NCBI GenBank assembly: GCA_008973525.1
Contig: WACJ01000549.1
Span: forward strand, 744,001 to 808,000
Length of the DNA stretch: 64,000 nt
From: Stenopsyche tienmushanensis
Lineage: Eukaryota; Arthropoda; Insecta; Trichoptera; Stenopsychidae
Reading direction: 5' to 3'
The notes beneath the pieces are model-generated. The model worked only from the letters and a program-made list of their open reading frames with translations. It was not told the origin of the DNA and did not search any database. Positions 26,346 through 38,600 of this stretch are shown piece by piece (the stretch's first letter is position 1; each line of letters starts with the position of its first letter). The translations under genes and the position numbers were made by a program.

Positions 26346-27140
26346 TATCAAATACTTGTCGTCAAGCAATGGGTACATTTATCTTCAACACGATCTTCTT
26401 TGTATTAATATATGGTAATGATATGTAATAGGGTATTCGACATTAAATATATATTATTTGCGTATTGACATATAAACTATGCTTGTTTATCTTAATCTTA
26501 ACAAGCAAGTACGAATAATATTAGAAGATGATTAATTACTATTTGCCTTTGACCTGCGGGGCTTTCACGAGCAAAATTAATGAAGATTCACTTCCAAATA
26601 TAATGTTTTATCTATTTATTCACGACTGTTTAATATCACCGTAGGATTTATTTTACTCCTTAATATACAATATATATATACTGATATACATTCAAGATGA
26701 AAATTTTATGAAATTCTCTGCTTTTACAACGACGACAATCACAAATATGAACTTTAATGGTCAATTGTCAAGATTATTGCCCATTTTCTATTTTTATTAA
26801 AATGATCATACAAATTTAATTCTATCGTTCTTTGAATCATAGTTTTCTATGTGTATCTATGCCAAAAATTGATATTAACTATATATGGGGAGCTTTAGAG
26901 ATTAAATAAAAACTATACTTCAACAATATCGATAATTTCCATAGCATATTGTTATTACAAACTGCTATGAATACACGATTTATATCTTACTGAATAGGAT
27001 GACTTCCTATTCATGTATTCGTTTGATAGATCAAAGATTTATTTCATATCATAGTAACTAACAGACAGATCATAGATATTATTTGATCTTTTAATATCAT
27101 TGCAATTTAATTTAGAGTATGAAACCGTGATGGTAAAATC
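26346..27140. other. AT-rich non-coding stretch
   Basis: I see no gene and no clear repeat. Several TATATATA runs occur (for example near 26670-26690). Confidence 0.5.
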
Positions 27141-27221
27141 AAAATAAATCCTCATTTAAAAATGTTTAAGACACCTGGCGTAGACGGAGAAATGATTAAG
27201 GTGGAAATAGCAGCGTCCTGA
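27141..27221 (+). pseudogene. Possible LINE reverse-transcriptase scrap
   Basis: The frame reads KINPHLKMFKTPGVDGEMIK and then VEIAAS before a stop at 27219-27221. K-x-P-G-x-D-G followed by a few residues and E-x-I-K/L-K is a characteristic early block of non-LTR retrotransposon reverse transcriptases. Only this block is present. No catalytic A/F-x-D-D block follows, so the identification rests on about 20 residues and could be chance. Confidence 0.35.
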
Positions 27222-28897
27222 TTGGATTGTCTTTTGTCCAATGAATTGCTTAATTTGACATCGAGTCACAAATTAAATCTGGCGATGAAGAATGAGCGAT
27301 AAGCTCTCCTACGAATGATTATTTTATTGCAAACGCCATTTGCAAAATATGTCGCCCCCTCGCCCACACCAAAAACGACCCTAATTAGTCTTCGCCGATT
27401 AAAACCTAGTGCGGCCAGTTTCATTAACACATTGTCATATTCACAACAAACCACACATGAATTATATAACAGAACAAGCCGTTTTGATATATTAATGCAA
27501 ACTTCATAACGAGTGCTTTGTCGGATATCCAACATGCACTCCATAACATCATGTCAGGTAGACTCGATACCACAAGCTTTGGGGATGATTTTTCGACATG
27601 TTTGCTCAATAACCCGGGGATACTGAATTTATATCAAATCCCGAACAAATTGACTTTTTTAATTAAATTTTCCACGAATACAGGAGAATATTGCAATTTT
27701 ACACGACGACAGAAACCCTCTTCCAGTGACATACATGCGTAAATTTTGCATGAGCGCTCTCAATTATTAACTCTAATTTTTTTTTAATTTCATGTTCATT
27801 TGCAAAAATATATGTTTTAGACATATTTCATTCAACAAAATATTTTTCATTATAAACTCAACCCTTGTGTGTGTTAATTGATCATTAAAATAAATACTTT
27901 GTGATTTAGCTTGATGAGAAATTCAAATGAATTCCATTAAATTTAGATCTAGTGAATAAGGTGGCCATATATTCAATCTTTTTAATTTTTATAAACAAAA
28001 TATGAACTTATGATAACTGCTGATGCTATCTAAATTGTGAACAAAGAAGTTGCTTGCTTTCTTATAATCACTCGATGCTTCAGATTATCGATTTTATTCG
28101 CCAATCAAACACATTTATCATCCAAGCTTTTTAAATCAATAAAATCAGATAAAACCATTTATTCGTTTAACTAATTATAATGATTAATTTCATTCAATTC
28201 GTACATTCAATTGTCAAGCCATTTGAAATTCATGCATTTAATAGTACGTAATATAAATCAAGAATAAAATGTTTCATGCGAATTATCGATCAAAAACGAT
28301 TGCGTTATTATCAACGATTTCATAAGTACAATGGAATGAATTTGATAATAATTGATTTGACAAAAGTTATTGAAAAATAAACTTTAATAACATATAATAT
28401 AACATTCATTCATCATCGCTATAACTTATAATTCTATATTTCTTATGCTTTTTCGAGATCTGTTATGGGATTCCATCATCAGAGAACTCTGGAATATTTC
28501 TGATTTTAGCCTTCAAAAATTCGGTAATAGGTTATTGTCTGCTTTTGGCGTATTTTAGCGTAAATCTTTACGTGATTCCTTATAAAGTGTCAAAATCTGT
28601 TACAATTCTCTCTTGAATTTTAAATATCTTTCCATTATAGGATATTTTTCATTCTTTCTTCATTAATTATTTTTAATGTGAAATATGTAGCTAATTCGTT
28701 ACAACTGCTTTTTGACTCTGCTAGATTATAGATGTAGTATTTGGTGATGTTATACGAGGCCCGAGTGTATATATGTGTACATTTAATCAAATTTTCTATA
28801 GTGTATTCTCTATTTTTAAATGGCTATGATTTAAAACGCTTAATAACATTTCAAGAAAAAATGCTAAAAAATATTTAAGATCATATATTTGGGTTAT
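27222..28897. other. Non-coding stretch
   Basis: No gene is recognised. Sequence at 27300-27740 is less AT-rich and carries overlapping open frames on both strands (27266-27544 minus, 27518-27742 plus) without domains. The remainder is AT-rich. Confidence 0.5.
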
Positions 28898-28923
28898 TAA
28901 TTAATTAGTGAACTAATTAATTA
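28898..28923. promoter_or_regulatory. Palindromic cluster of homeodomain-type TAATTA words
   Basis: TAATTAATTAGT (28898-28909) and its exact reverse complement ACTAATTAATTA (28912-28923) flank a 2-base centre. Each arm contains overlapping ATTA/TAAT cores, the usual recognition word of homeodomain proteins. More TAAT and ATTA words follow at 28925-28960. A regulatory role is inference only, because such words are frequent in AT-rich DNA. Confidence 0.3.
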
Positions 28924-31900
28924 CCTAATGAGTCTAGTAATTCCAATAGTCAATTAGACACTCTCGAATTATCTATAAGATTATCGATAATGTATTTAAA
29001 TGTATCCATTTAAATTTTATAGTAGTGGTAAAGCTCTTAAGCACCGAATGGCAACATAATATTTTGATGTACGCCTTGATGAAGTACTCAATTATTTACT
29101 CAAGCATATTAACGACTTAGTTGGATGTTACTTAATATTCCTGCTTGAACTCTGCTGGCTCCCTTTTTTATAGCCCTGATCGGCAACCATAAATTACACC
29201 TCTTCAATAAACCTGTCCGAGTAAATTCCCTTCCGTTCCAGGTTGCCAGCTCTCAATCATTGTTCCCAGTTTCTCGTTAGTTAACAGAAAGGCCTATCCT
29301 CAAGCACGAATTCTCCAGCAACAATTGATCAGTTCAATTATTCTCGCGTCAGCTTGAAACCGCAACTAATCGCACGATTGTCTGCGCCCGTTGGTCAGTT
29401 TGATAACCGACGACTCTTTCGCACTCGTTTGCTTTGTATGGCTTTGTCTCGCTCTATTCGTTGGTCGTTGCTGAAAAAGCGACCGCCATTGTCGCCATAA
29501 CGGTTAACCACCAAGTTTCTCTAGATCACACACTCTGGGTTAGATTAAACTAGCGGTTAGATGTAACTCGGCGGTTGGACTAAGCCGACACTCTCCAGTT
29601 AAACTTTGGTCATTTGTCTTTGATTTCTGCTGGTGGATGTGAAATAAGCACATCATTCGGGAATTTAGCCAACCGGCTGTTCATTCTCGCCTTATAATTG
29701 AAAGGGAGCACATGTTCACATTCGTCCACATAATTGTGTCATTAAAATCATTATTAATCATGTTTCTCTAACCCAAATATATGGCAGTCTACAGAATACC
29801 ATTCAATATCAGACAAAAACTATATTATAACTATTTTTATTCAAAGTGACTTTGTAAATGATTTTTGTATCGTCTTTATACACACATAATTTCATACTCT
29901 GGTGGTATTTAACACTCACTGTACCGATCGCGATCAAATGACCGATTTCAACATTTAATATTCAATTGTACATTTATTGCTTTCCTTTCGTATATTTAAC
30001 TTTATCTTGAGTTAAATATAATAATTTTTTGAGATTCAACTTTTTAGCTTTTGCTGACTTAATTATTTAATATCTGCTGATTTATATGAGCAAGTACACT
30101 TTCATAACAAATTCAAGAACAACTCGACGTTTAAAAATCGAAAAACTTCTGATATATGGAATAAATCTATTTAAAATAGTCAAAATAGCTATAGGCCAGA
30201 TATGAATCTAAGAATTGATGAGCAACTATTCACTACAAAAATTAGATGTAAATTTACACAATACAAACCAAGCAAGCTGCTAAATTTAGCATCAGGCTTC
30301 GGTTAGCGTTGGAAGTCAACTAAATAATACCTGAGATATTTACGTATGAAACCAAATGTCACCGAACAAATGAAGAGAAAGTACAACGTCAAATTCAAAT
30401 CCTATAAATAACCTGTGCTAGTTATTTTCAACATCCTTGATTTGATGTCGGTATTCACGGATCCTGGATCCTTTATAAAGATACAAGTGAACAAAATATA
30501 TCAAGACAATATTTGTCTTATTTATGATACATTTAAGAATTAAAATTTATTGTTTAATTATTATTTTAAAGTCATGTTGAGCATCATTTCTTACAATAAA
30601 TTGGCAATTCATTCCGTAAATCTTGATATAGTTTTGGTATATGTAAAATACTGATACAGTCTGTATATTGATTGCTATTTGGTGAATAAATATAGAAATC
30701 AGAGATCTTCAGTTGATTTGTATAATATCGACGATTTTATGTTAAATATAAATTCGTGGAATATTCAAGTGTGATGATTTTATGAAGGAACTTATGAGAA
30801 GGATCAAAAACCTTTGAAGTGTGTCTGATTAGATAAGTTCTAAAGGCAACTCGGATGGATGAAATACTTTTCTCAAAAACCTCGGTATCTTTGGCTTCCT
30901 ACAAAAAATGACAAATATAAAATATTACAAGTCATCTCAAAGGAGTACATTGACGATAAGCGCACTATTGACGTGAAAAGGCTGTCATGACTATGGGAAT
31001 ATAAGAGATTGGACCCGAAAAAAGCACACGACGATGCTTTGTCAATGTGTTCGACTCGACTAGATTTTCCGAATAGGTTTTCAATATCCAATTTTCAATA
31101 TTGGATACTTTCACGCGTCATAAATTCAATTTTAAAGTTTCACATTTCGTCGCTGCGACGCTATAATGAAGACCACTGCTAATAAAACGGAACACATTAA
31201 TGTACAAATGATGATTAAAAACTGTTGAACGAGCTTTAGTAGACCATGATACATATTACCTCCTCGTTTAGTGTTAAAATTTAACACCAACGCCGATGCG
31301 GGAGGGCACTCCCTCCTTTGTGTCCCACACATTCACTATGACATTAAACTTTTAACCCTTTTAAATGTCCCGTTTTATCACGCTTAAGTAAATTTTCGGA
31401 AGCTCTTTGGACCGACTCACCCCCGACTCCCGGTGAGCACAATGAGCCCCTCCGGCAACACTAAACCTGGCCTACATTAGGCTCTAATTTAATTTTCGCC
31501 ATATTTATTATACTGCATTGTCTTGCCGCTAGTAGGATTGTTTGTCTACTACAAAGAGGACTATAGCAACTATTTTGGACGGGCCTTGCACCCTGATCCT
31601 GTCTCAAATTGATTAACAAAGGAATTTTAGAGCGACTTAGACTCCAATATTTCATAATGACAGGTCTTTGTTGAATGTTTAAGCGTGCTGAAAAATTATC
31701 ATAACGGTTGTTAATAAACAATGTGCTTCTTTGCGATGTTAAATTATCAAATATTCCTTTCTGACGTCCGTTTCTGTTTTTAATCTAAACAGGAGCAATT
31801 TTCCGATTAAAAAACTCGTGGAAAAAACGAGGGTCGTATTTCATCTTGGTGCGCGAACTCGTAGGATGGCTGTCGTCATTAAGGAAATGGCTTCCATAAT

Positions 31901-33756
31901 CAGCTCGCTTCTTCAGTTAAGAAAATTTTTGGAAGATTGCATATTCAGCATTTTTTCAGTCTATATTAAATACATAATAGCCTGTTTTAAGCATGTTAAT
32001 TTATACGAAAAAATTTAAGTGTCATAATAAATCATCTGATACAAACTGTGCGATTTCTTTAAACATATTTATTCTAATTCATCCTAACGTACTTGGCCAT
32101 TAACTATATTTAACGCATAATTAATTTGCATTCCTATCATCAAAATTAAATATAAATTCCACATGCAATTAATAAATCCATTGATGTTGTTGAATTTACA
32201 ATAAACAACATCTTAACGTCACATAATTAAATATATTTTGAATCGCTTATTATTTTTAAAAATATAAATGATCACGCTTTGATGCTTATTTATAGCAGGC
32301 AATTTTTTAAATTGTAAATTTTCATGAAGCTAATTACATCAGCCTTATAATGGGATCAAAGTTTCGCTCTTGACATTTTCACTTCCTCCCTACAAAAAGC
32401 TCTAGACGTATTTGCGTATACAACTGTATGAAGTTGTTTATTCAACGTCAACTAGAAATGAAACGTTAAATTTCCTTTCTTCCCTCTTTACAGCTCCTGA
32501 AATATTATGCTTTCTTTTTAATTTTTTGAAAATTTTCCCTACAAAACGTTTAATTTAAATAAGTGGATTTCGTCTGCGTCAGTCCATTTCCTCGATTGCT
32601 TAATAGAGAACGTTAAAAAAGAGATGTTTGCGCCTACATTAAACCGAGTGTTAGCTTTATCCATTCAACTAAACGTTGTTTTTTTTTCGTTCCTTTCAGG
32701 TAAGCGAGCTTTCGATGCGTGCAGTTCATTGTGAGCTTTTTGGGGTAAGCTTTATATAATATTTTTAATATAGCTATAAAATCGAAAAATAAATATCAAA
32801 GCCTGTATCGTAACGTTAATCGCCACGTGTATTTGCTTCTAGTGCTATTATTTGCTGATGGGCTTTTTTGAAGATAAAAATACAGCTCTTTTACATAATA
32901 TAGTCCTATTTTTAAAGGATCATATATTTTGTTTAACGGCAATAAAAATTCGGAGACTTCCATTCTTTGAATAAAATGAAAATAAATTACTTTTATTATA
33001 GGAAAGTGTTTTATGCTTTCCCCATTACAAATCTAAAAATATAATAAGAAATAAACAGATTTTTTTTCGGTTATACAACTCAATGCTTGAAGCTATTTTG
33101 AATATTCTATTAATCCTTATATTTTGGGTCAAAATAAAATTACATCTTATAATAACAAATCAGTCGTACAATAGAATCCTCATTTTTGGAGTTGATTATA
33201 TTCATCCATAGTATTATATTTATTTACAAAGGATAAAGGGGGGAAAAGAATAAAATATCTATATATTTAATAGCCTATAGAAGATATAGCTCCTAAATAA
33301 TAAGAAAATAATTCATCTAATGTTTGGAATTCGGTAAATATGCAATTTGGGTTAATGAAAAACATTATTTGCACGTTCACTTAGAGTTTGAATGATATTT
33401 TTCCTCAATATTTTTGTGTAAATCTTACAATATTCAATTAACTTCAGATGTAAATATTTTACAACACTTTATATGTATTCTTCAGCATCACTTGATATTA
33501 ATAATAACTGATCAGATCCAGATATACTTAAAATTGTTTCGTATCAAATTTGAATGAATACCATCAAAGTAATATCTCAAATCGATCGTCGTCGAGTTAT
33601 CTGCGTAAATAAGTGTTTCTGAAAAGCACGTTCATTAAAATTAAGTAACATTTTGGCTCGTATCAGCAATTTTTCTTCACAAAAATAAATTATGTTTTTG
33701 TACCATATGTGGTACATTTTTTTAATTAACGTCCATTGAAGGAAAAATGATTAAAT
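28924..33756. other. Non-coding stretch with a GC-richer block at 29150-29660
   Basis: No gene is recognised. Bases 29150-29660 have near-balanced base composition, few stops clustered in any one frame, and many CpG words. They could be a promoter, an untranslated exon or a conserved regulatory element, but no splice or start signal is decisive. A second, smaller block lies at about 31020-31500, with frames at 31132-31332 and 31461-31721 (minus) lacking domains. The rest is AT-rich. Confidence 0.45.
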
Positions 33757-33844
33757 CTTTGCATTGTGATACGCGTTGAAATTATGTAAATCATACGTTT
33801 TGCGCGTATGATTTACATAATTTCGATGTGTTCGTGTATTTAAG
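33757..33844 (+). ncRNA. Long RNA-hairpin candidate (possible pre-microRNA)
   Basis: GAAATTATGTAAATCATACG (33778-33797) is exactly complementary to 33805-33824 across a 7-base loop (TTTTGCG). Outward from this 20-bp core the stem continues to 33771/33831 with only pairs allowed in RNA: U-G, U-A, G-U, C-G, G-U, C-G, A-U. After a one-base bulge at 33770 it goes on with A-U, G-C, U-G, G-U, U-G, then an internal loop, then closes with a few more pairs near 33757-33759/33842-33844. All wobble positions are G.U in a plus-strand transcript and would be A.C mismatches in a minus-strand one. The perfect upper stem is unusual for an animal microRNA, so a palindromic transposon scrap is the main alternative. 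I do not recognise either arm as a named microRNA. Confidence 0.4.
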
Positions 33845-35388
33845 TCCTATCGTGTAAGAGCACTATAACTTTTCGGAATCTCTCTTTCATAATCATAATC
33901 TTTAACCTGCCGAAATTTCGTGGACGAATAATTTTAATCTGGGGATCGATCTAATAGTCGGTCGTAAACGGTATATTATTTTGGGGGTAAACCACCCCCC
34001 TTTCAGCGCCCACCGTTCGCCTTTCGCCTTTCGCCCTGCCATCAAGTTGCCATTACCTCCCATAAATAACGTCCATGGGGCAACTCTCGCACGCAATTCC
34101 TACATTTTCGCTCAAAGCGAACCTTCGCTCACTTACAATATTAAAAAATATACATGTACACGGGCGTAACGAACCCGACCAAACTCAACTGTAAATAAAA
34201 TAAAATTATTATAAGCATGCCATGGCCGCCTCTGTAGGCGAGTTAAAAAAGCCACAACTAGTTCTGTTGTTATGCAGTAGCCCTGATAAACGATCTTCGC
34301 CGCCGCAAAAGACTACCCCCAAAACGTACGAACCCCTAATTTTTAAATACCGAGTCATTAAGGCGAAATTTAAGAACGATTTTCCTTTGATAAGGGTCGT
34401 GAATTTCGAGAAAATATATTTCATTGAACGCGAATAGCTCTGAATGAACCCAATCAGATTTAACGATTTCACAAATTAACGGTTGAAATATCTCACTCTT
34501 TATTCACAGTCTCTATTTAAAAAAATCAATAATCCCACTATTATTTGAGATCGAGTGATGGCAATTTGTACATATTATAAATCATATATATATACATTAG
34601 AACAAGGTTTCGTAAACTTTATGATAAGTAGATAAATTAAAATTGTATCGGGGCCAAATAGAACGTATTCTTATTGGAATTCCATTCGATCATATTATAT
34701 ATTAGTAAACTATGAAGCCTCTGTGGTTGTTTTCCTAAGGGAAGCTTATGTAAGTATTTTAATTTCGAAGACAAATTGACTATTAAAAACTTATACAAAT
34801 AAACATCTGTAGTTAAATGCCACGATGTCCATGCCTGAAATGATGCCTATATCATCATATACCACATCTTTTCATGATTACTGGAATTTTAAGCATATTG
34901 TGTTTTAATGCAAAATATATTTTTTTATTATATTAAATTGAACATTTCACTAAGAATTGCATATTCATGATAAATATTATTTTGTATGCTTGATGAATAT
35001 GTATGAAATGAAATTCTTTGAATTTCACAAATCAAATAAAACCATAATAATTGAAATGTATTGAAACAATTTAATCAAGTATTGGTATAACAATAGTTGG
35101 TATAAATATTCGTTATGGGACGTAGTGTATTCCAAAAATATGAGGATTTTTTATTTTCTTCCACATATGATTAAATTATTATATGCTAATTTAAATGAGA
35201 ATTCTTGATAGGAGAAGATTTATAAAACAATATCAAATTTGTTATTATCTTTTAGTTATTGTTATAAATTAGTCAATCAAAGACAACTTTATTAATTGTC
35301 ACAGTGTTTGCTTTTGCAGATCTTTAAAATCATTGTAAATCTGAAACGAATATTGAATATGAAATTATAATATTTTTGATATCCCATA
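33845..35388. other. Non-coding stretch with a GC-richer block at 33890-34440
   Basis: No gene is recognised. Overlapping frames at 33902-34096 (-), 33981-34169 (+), 34209-34472 (-) and 34222-34437 (+) have no recognisable domain. A short CGCCTTT tandem lies around 34018-34034. From 34500 on the sequence is strongly AT-rich. Confidence 0.5.
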
Positions 35389-35416
35389 TTTGTCAGTACC
35401 TGTAGGTACTGACAAA
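35389..35416. repeat. Perfect 13-bp inverted repeat at a SINE edge
   Basis: TTTGTCAGTACCT (35389-35401) and its exact reverse complement (35404-35416) are separated by only 2 bases. It directly abuts the head of family A copy 2. It could be a footprint of the insertion, the end of another element, or a cruciform-prone site that was the target. Confidence 0.55.
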
Positions 35417-35600
35417 GTACCTCGGTTAAGTGGTTAGACTCGTAACTCAATCATTTTGAATTTGAATCCTATAGGAAGTATGGCTAGTGACCACATTTTA
35501 AAAACGTATATATCATGTCACATGTCAAAATAGTTTTAAATGGTCCAATAAAAGCAATTGCTAAAAGACACCGCAAAAAACATTTATTGGTATTGTGCAA
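35413..35600 (+). repeat. SINE-like repeat, family A copy 2
   Basis: Head CGGTTAAGTGGTTAGACTCG (box A-like), AATTTGAATCC (box B-like), then TATGGCTAGTGACCACATTT, CATGTCAAAATAG, AATGGTCCAATAAAAGCAAT and TGCTAAAAG. Each block has a counterpart in the copy at 55755-55950. The two agree over roughly 160 bases with scattered substitutions and small gaps. Confidence 0.65.
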
Positions 35601-35672
35601 ATATTTTTCAGGATCTTGATTTAATCCCGATCTTTACAATAAAGGTCCATTAATTTACCATAACAATAATTT
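35601..35672 (-). repeat. SINE-like repeat, family B copy 6
   Basis: Minus-strand reading: GTTATGGTAAATTAATGGAC, then TTTATTGTAAAGATCGGGAT, then TAAATCAAGATCC. It aligns with the family B head. It lies tail-to-tail against family A copy 2, so one element may have inserted next to the other. Confidence 0.5.
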
Positions 35673-38600
35673 TTAAATGTATTTTTTTACTTTTCTGTAA
35701 TGAAAGTCTGAATTATATCACTTTAATATTTAATTAATTGCTTAAGGCTATTATAGCAAAATTTTGTATTTAAATACGAGATTTTTTCTTTTCAAGACGC
35801 ATCCATACATCCCCAAATACATTGATTTTGTAATACGCGACCTTATCGCTTGTAATTTCCTTTGTCCTCCCCTGCGCGTACCTTGCGAGGAAATCTCGCA
35901 GAATTTATTGACATAATAAATTCAACCAAAGGCTGTTTTGGTTCACAAATTGTGTCCCGCACGAGGGTTCTGCGGTGCAAAATGTTGATTTATTAAATTT
36001 CAATTTCAAAATTCGAGCACTGGATCAAACGAGCTGAGCCTTATATAATATTCCCTATGTAGGAATTTTTCGCCGGGCGCACAACTCGATCTATATATTT
36101 TTTTAATTCCCGGCGCTAAATTATTCATTAAGTTATGTTAAATTAAAGACAAATTTCATACGGGAGACGGGTCAACTTGACGTATATGAATGAGCTTAAT
36201 GTTGGAACAACCTTCGTCAACGCACGAAGTGAGTTCTCCAACTCGAATATGGAACAAGATTGAAATGTCCCTCTCTGACCCTTTTTGTGGATAAATCAAA
36301 ATTTATTACATCTTGGCGTATGTCAACATTTAAATTTATATATAAATTTGATGCAAATCATTTTTCGTTTGTGCATTTTGATTCAATTAAGTAATTGGTT
36401 TTCATTCAAGAGTCCGTTACATTTCCTGAAAAGCGGCGAATGCACTCGAATGCCATTTTTCCTGCTAAGTTTTCCTGGCCAACGGCAAACAGTCTATGCA
36501 AACTGGGAAAGCAAGATAATATTACAGTTGGTAGTTTTATCTTTTTCTATTTTACTTAGGGCTTTGCATATTTACAGGAATGTTTTGAGAGGATCTTTTC
36601 AGCTCTGTAGCTCATGGCAACTACGTTTAATTATCAAGTGAGTATTAAATTCTTCATTTAGATACATTATTCAGCGTCCTAATGCTCAATTAAATTTTTC
36701 AACAAAATTCTCTTTGATTGAGCATAAATTCTTAAATGAAAATCATTAGAGAAAAATTCACAATTTGAAGGTAATATAATTCCATCGAAAAAAAAAAATA
36801 AAACTCTATGAATTTATTCCCCGCAAATTCGCTCCGGTAAATAAATCATGGCGTCGTTATTTCCAATTAGATAGCTGGTTAAGTATTTATGTTTAGAGTG
36901 GTGGCTACTTGTTCTAGGGAAAGAGCCCTGAACCGGTCAACTTTACGACTGAAATTAGTCGCATTCCTTGAATGTCCCAAATGCCTTTCCAGGATCTCAC
37001 AAAGTCAAACGAGATCACTAACTGCTTGGCATTACTGAGCCGTGAAAATCGCTCATAAGTTTTCCGGGAAAATTGCTTATGTGCAGGTTACTTCTTATAC
37101 ACACTTGCATCGTTGTATTGTAGTTTCTATTTACTATACATATAAGATCTAAAGATTTATTACCAACTCCTCAATACTATTGAAACTATTTCATTATTGG
37201 ATCATCTCTTGAAAGGCTTTGGAATGCTTATTTATTATCCATTTACTTACCAATTGTACGATATTGTCTTTAATTTATTGTAATACTACACTATACATAA
37301 ACTTGATATTTCACAATCTTATATATTTCATCGAAAGGAAAGAAAATAACTCATTGTTTTGCCAATTTTCAATTGATCTTAATTGAAATAATCTATAAAA
37401 GTACAAATATTTGTTCATTTATCGTTTATATTCCTAGTGATAAAATAAATTTATTATACATTTACCACCTTATGCACTTAATATTTAAGGCAACATTTTC
37501 TTCAAATTGATTATTCTGGATAAGAATTTTTAGAGCACAACTATACCTTACTATAATATAGAATAACTTACGTAATAATAAAGAAGTGCAACTTATAATT
37601 TCTTCTTCACTTATCCAACTTTGCGGTTCAATTATTTCAAAATATCTTTGTGTACAGGTTGTTCTGTGGCTTTGATTAGTATGACGCAAGGTACCGGAAC
37701 ATGTACTTTGTATACGTTTATTCAAAATTTGTTTTTCTTAGTATTTTAAATGAATTCATTATAATTTTATATAATCATGGTTATGCTATAAGTTATACGT
37801 AACAATATCATAAGAGCATCGTTTTCTCTTGATCATTTTCTATGGATTCGTAAACACAATTGTGACACATTTAAACAAAACCATATTTTATTTTCAACAC
37901 TTTTAAATGAATGCCAACGATATATTACATAATTTTAACCACGAAATTTGCTTTGAAATAAATATTTTTCATGGCATTGTACCAATTGAACCCTACTCAA
38001 GTAACATGGGGTTGCAAACAGCGTCATAGAGGTCGAGTGCAAGCCCTACGTAACAAATTCAACACATTATTATGGGGCTTGTGATATTATGGCCCAGTGA
38101 TTCAAAAGGGACCTTGCTGATGTTTGTTTAATTTAACCTGTGTTATTTTGATTGAAATGTTTTACATTAATGATAGCAAAGTAAATTTAAGGATTGTGTA
38201 GATCTTTAAAATTACTTGATTTTTTTTCTTCTATATTTATACGTAAATATGTTTTATTAAAATGCTAGATATTCCTTGCGAAAAAAGGTTGTTTCAAGTC
38301 AAAAAAGCTTTTAGCATTCAATGATATCAATGCGTGGAAATTTACAGGAAAAACATATTTGTATCTCCAACAGAGTATTAATGCATGACGCAGTATCCGA
38401 AATATTTACGCAACAAGAAAATATTTGTCCAAAGTCGAAAATGCCGGATTTTTACACCCTCGAAGTCATATTTCACGTGCGAGCTCCTATCCTCTCGTGC
38501 GAACTCTCTTTTTATCTTCTCGTAAAGTTGTAATCCCGAACAGAATGATCCTTTTATATATTTCGTTCGTAAGCTTCCCACCCACTTTCTCACCCTCTTT

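Noticed and set aside
36285..36641. 118-codon open frame as a protein gene
   Set aside because: No recognisable domain, a biased hydrophobic composition, no start context and no supporting neighbour. Frames of this length arise by chance in 64 kb, especially in the GC-richer blocks.
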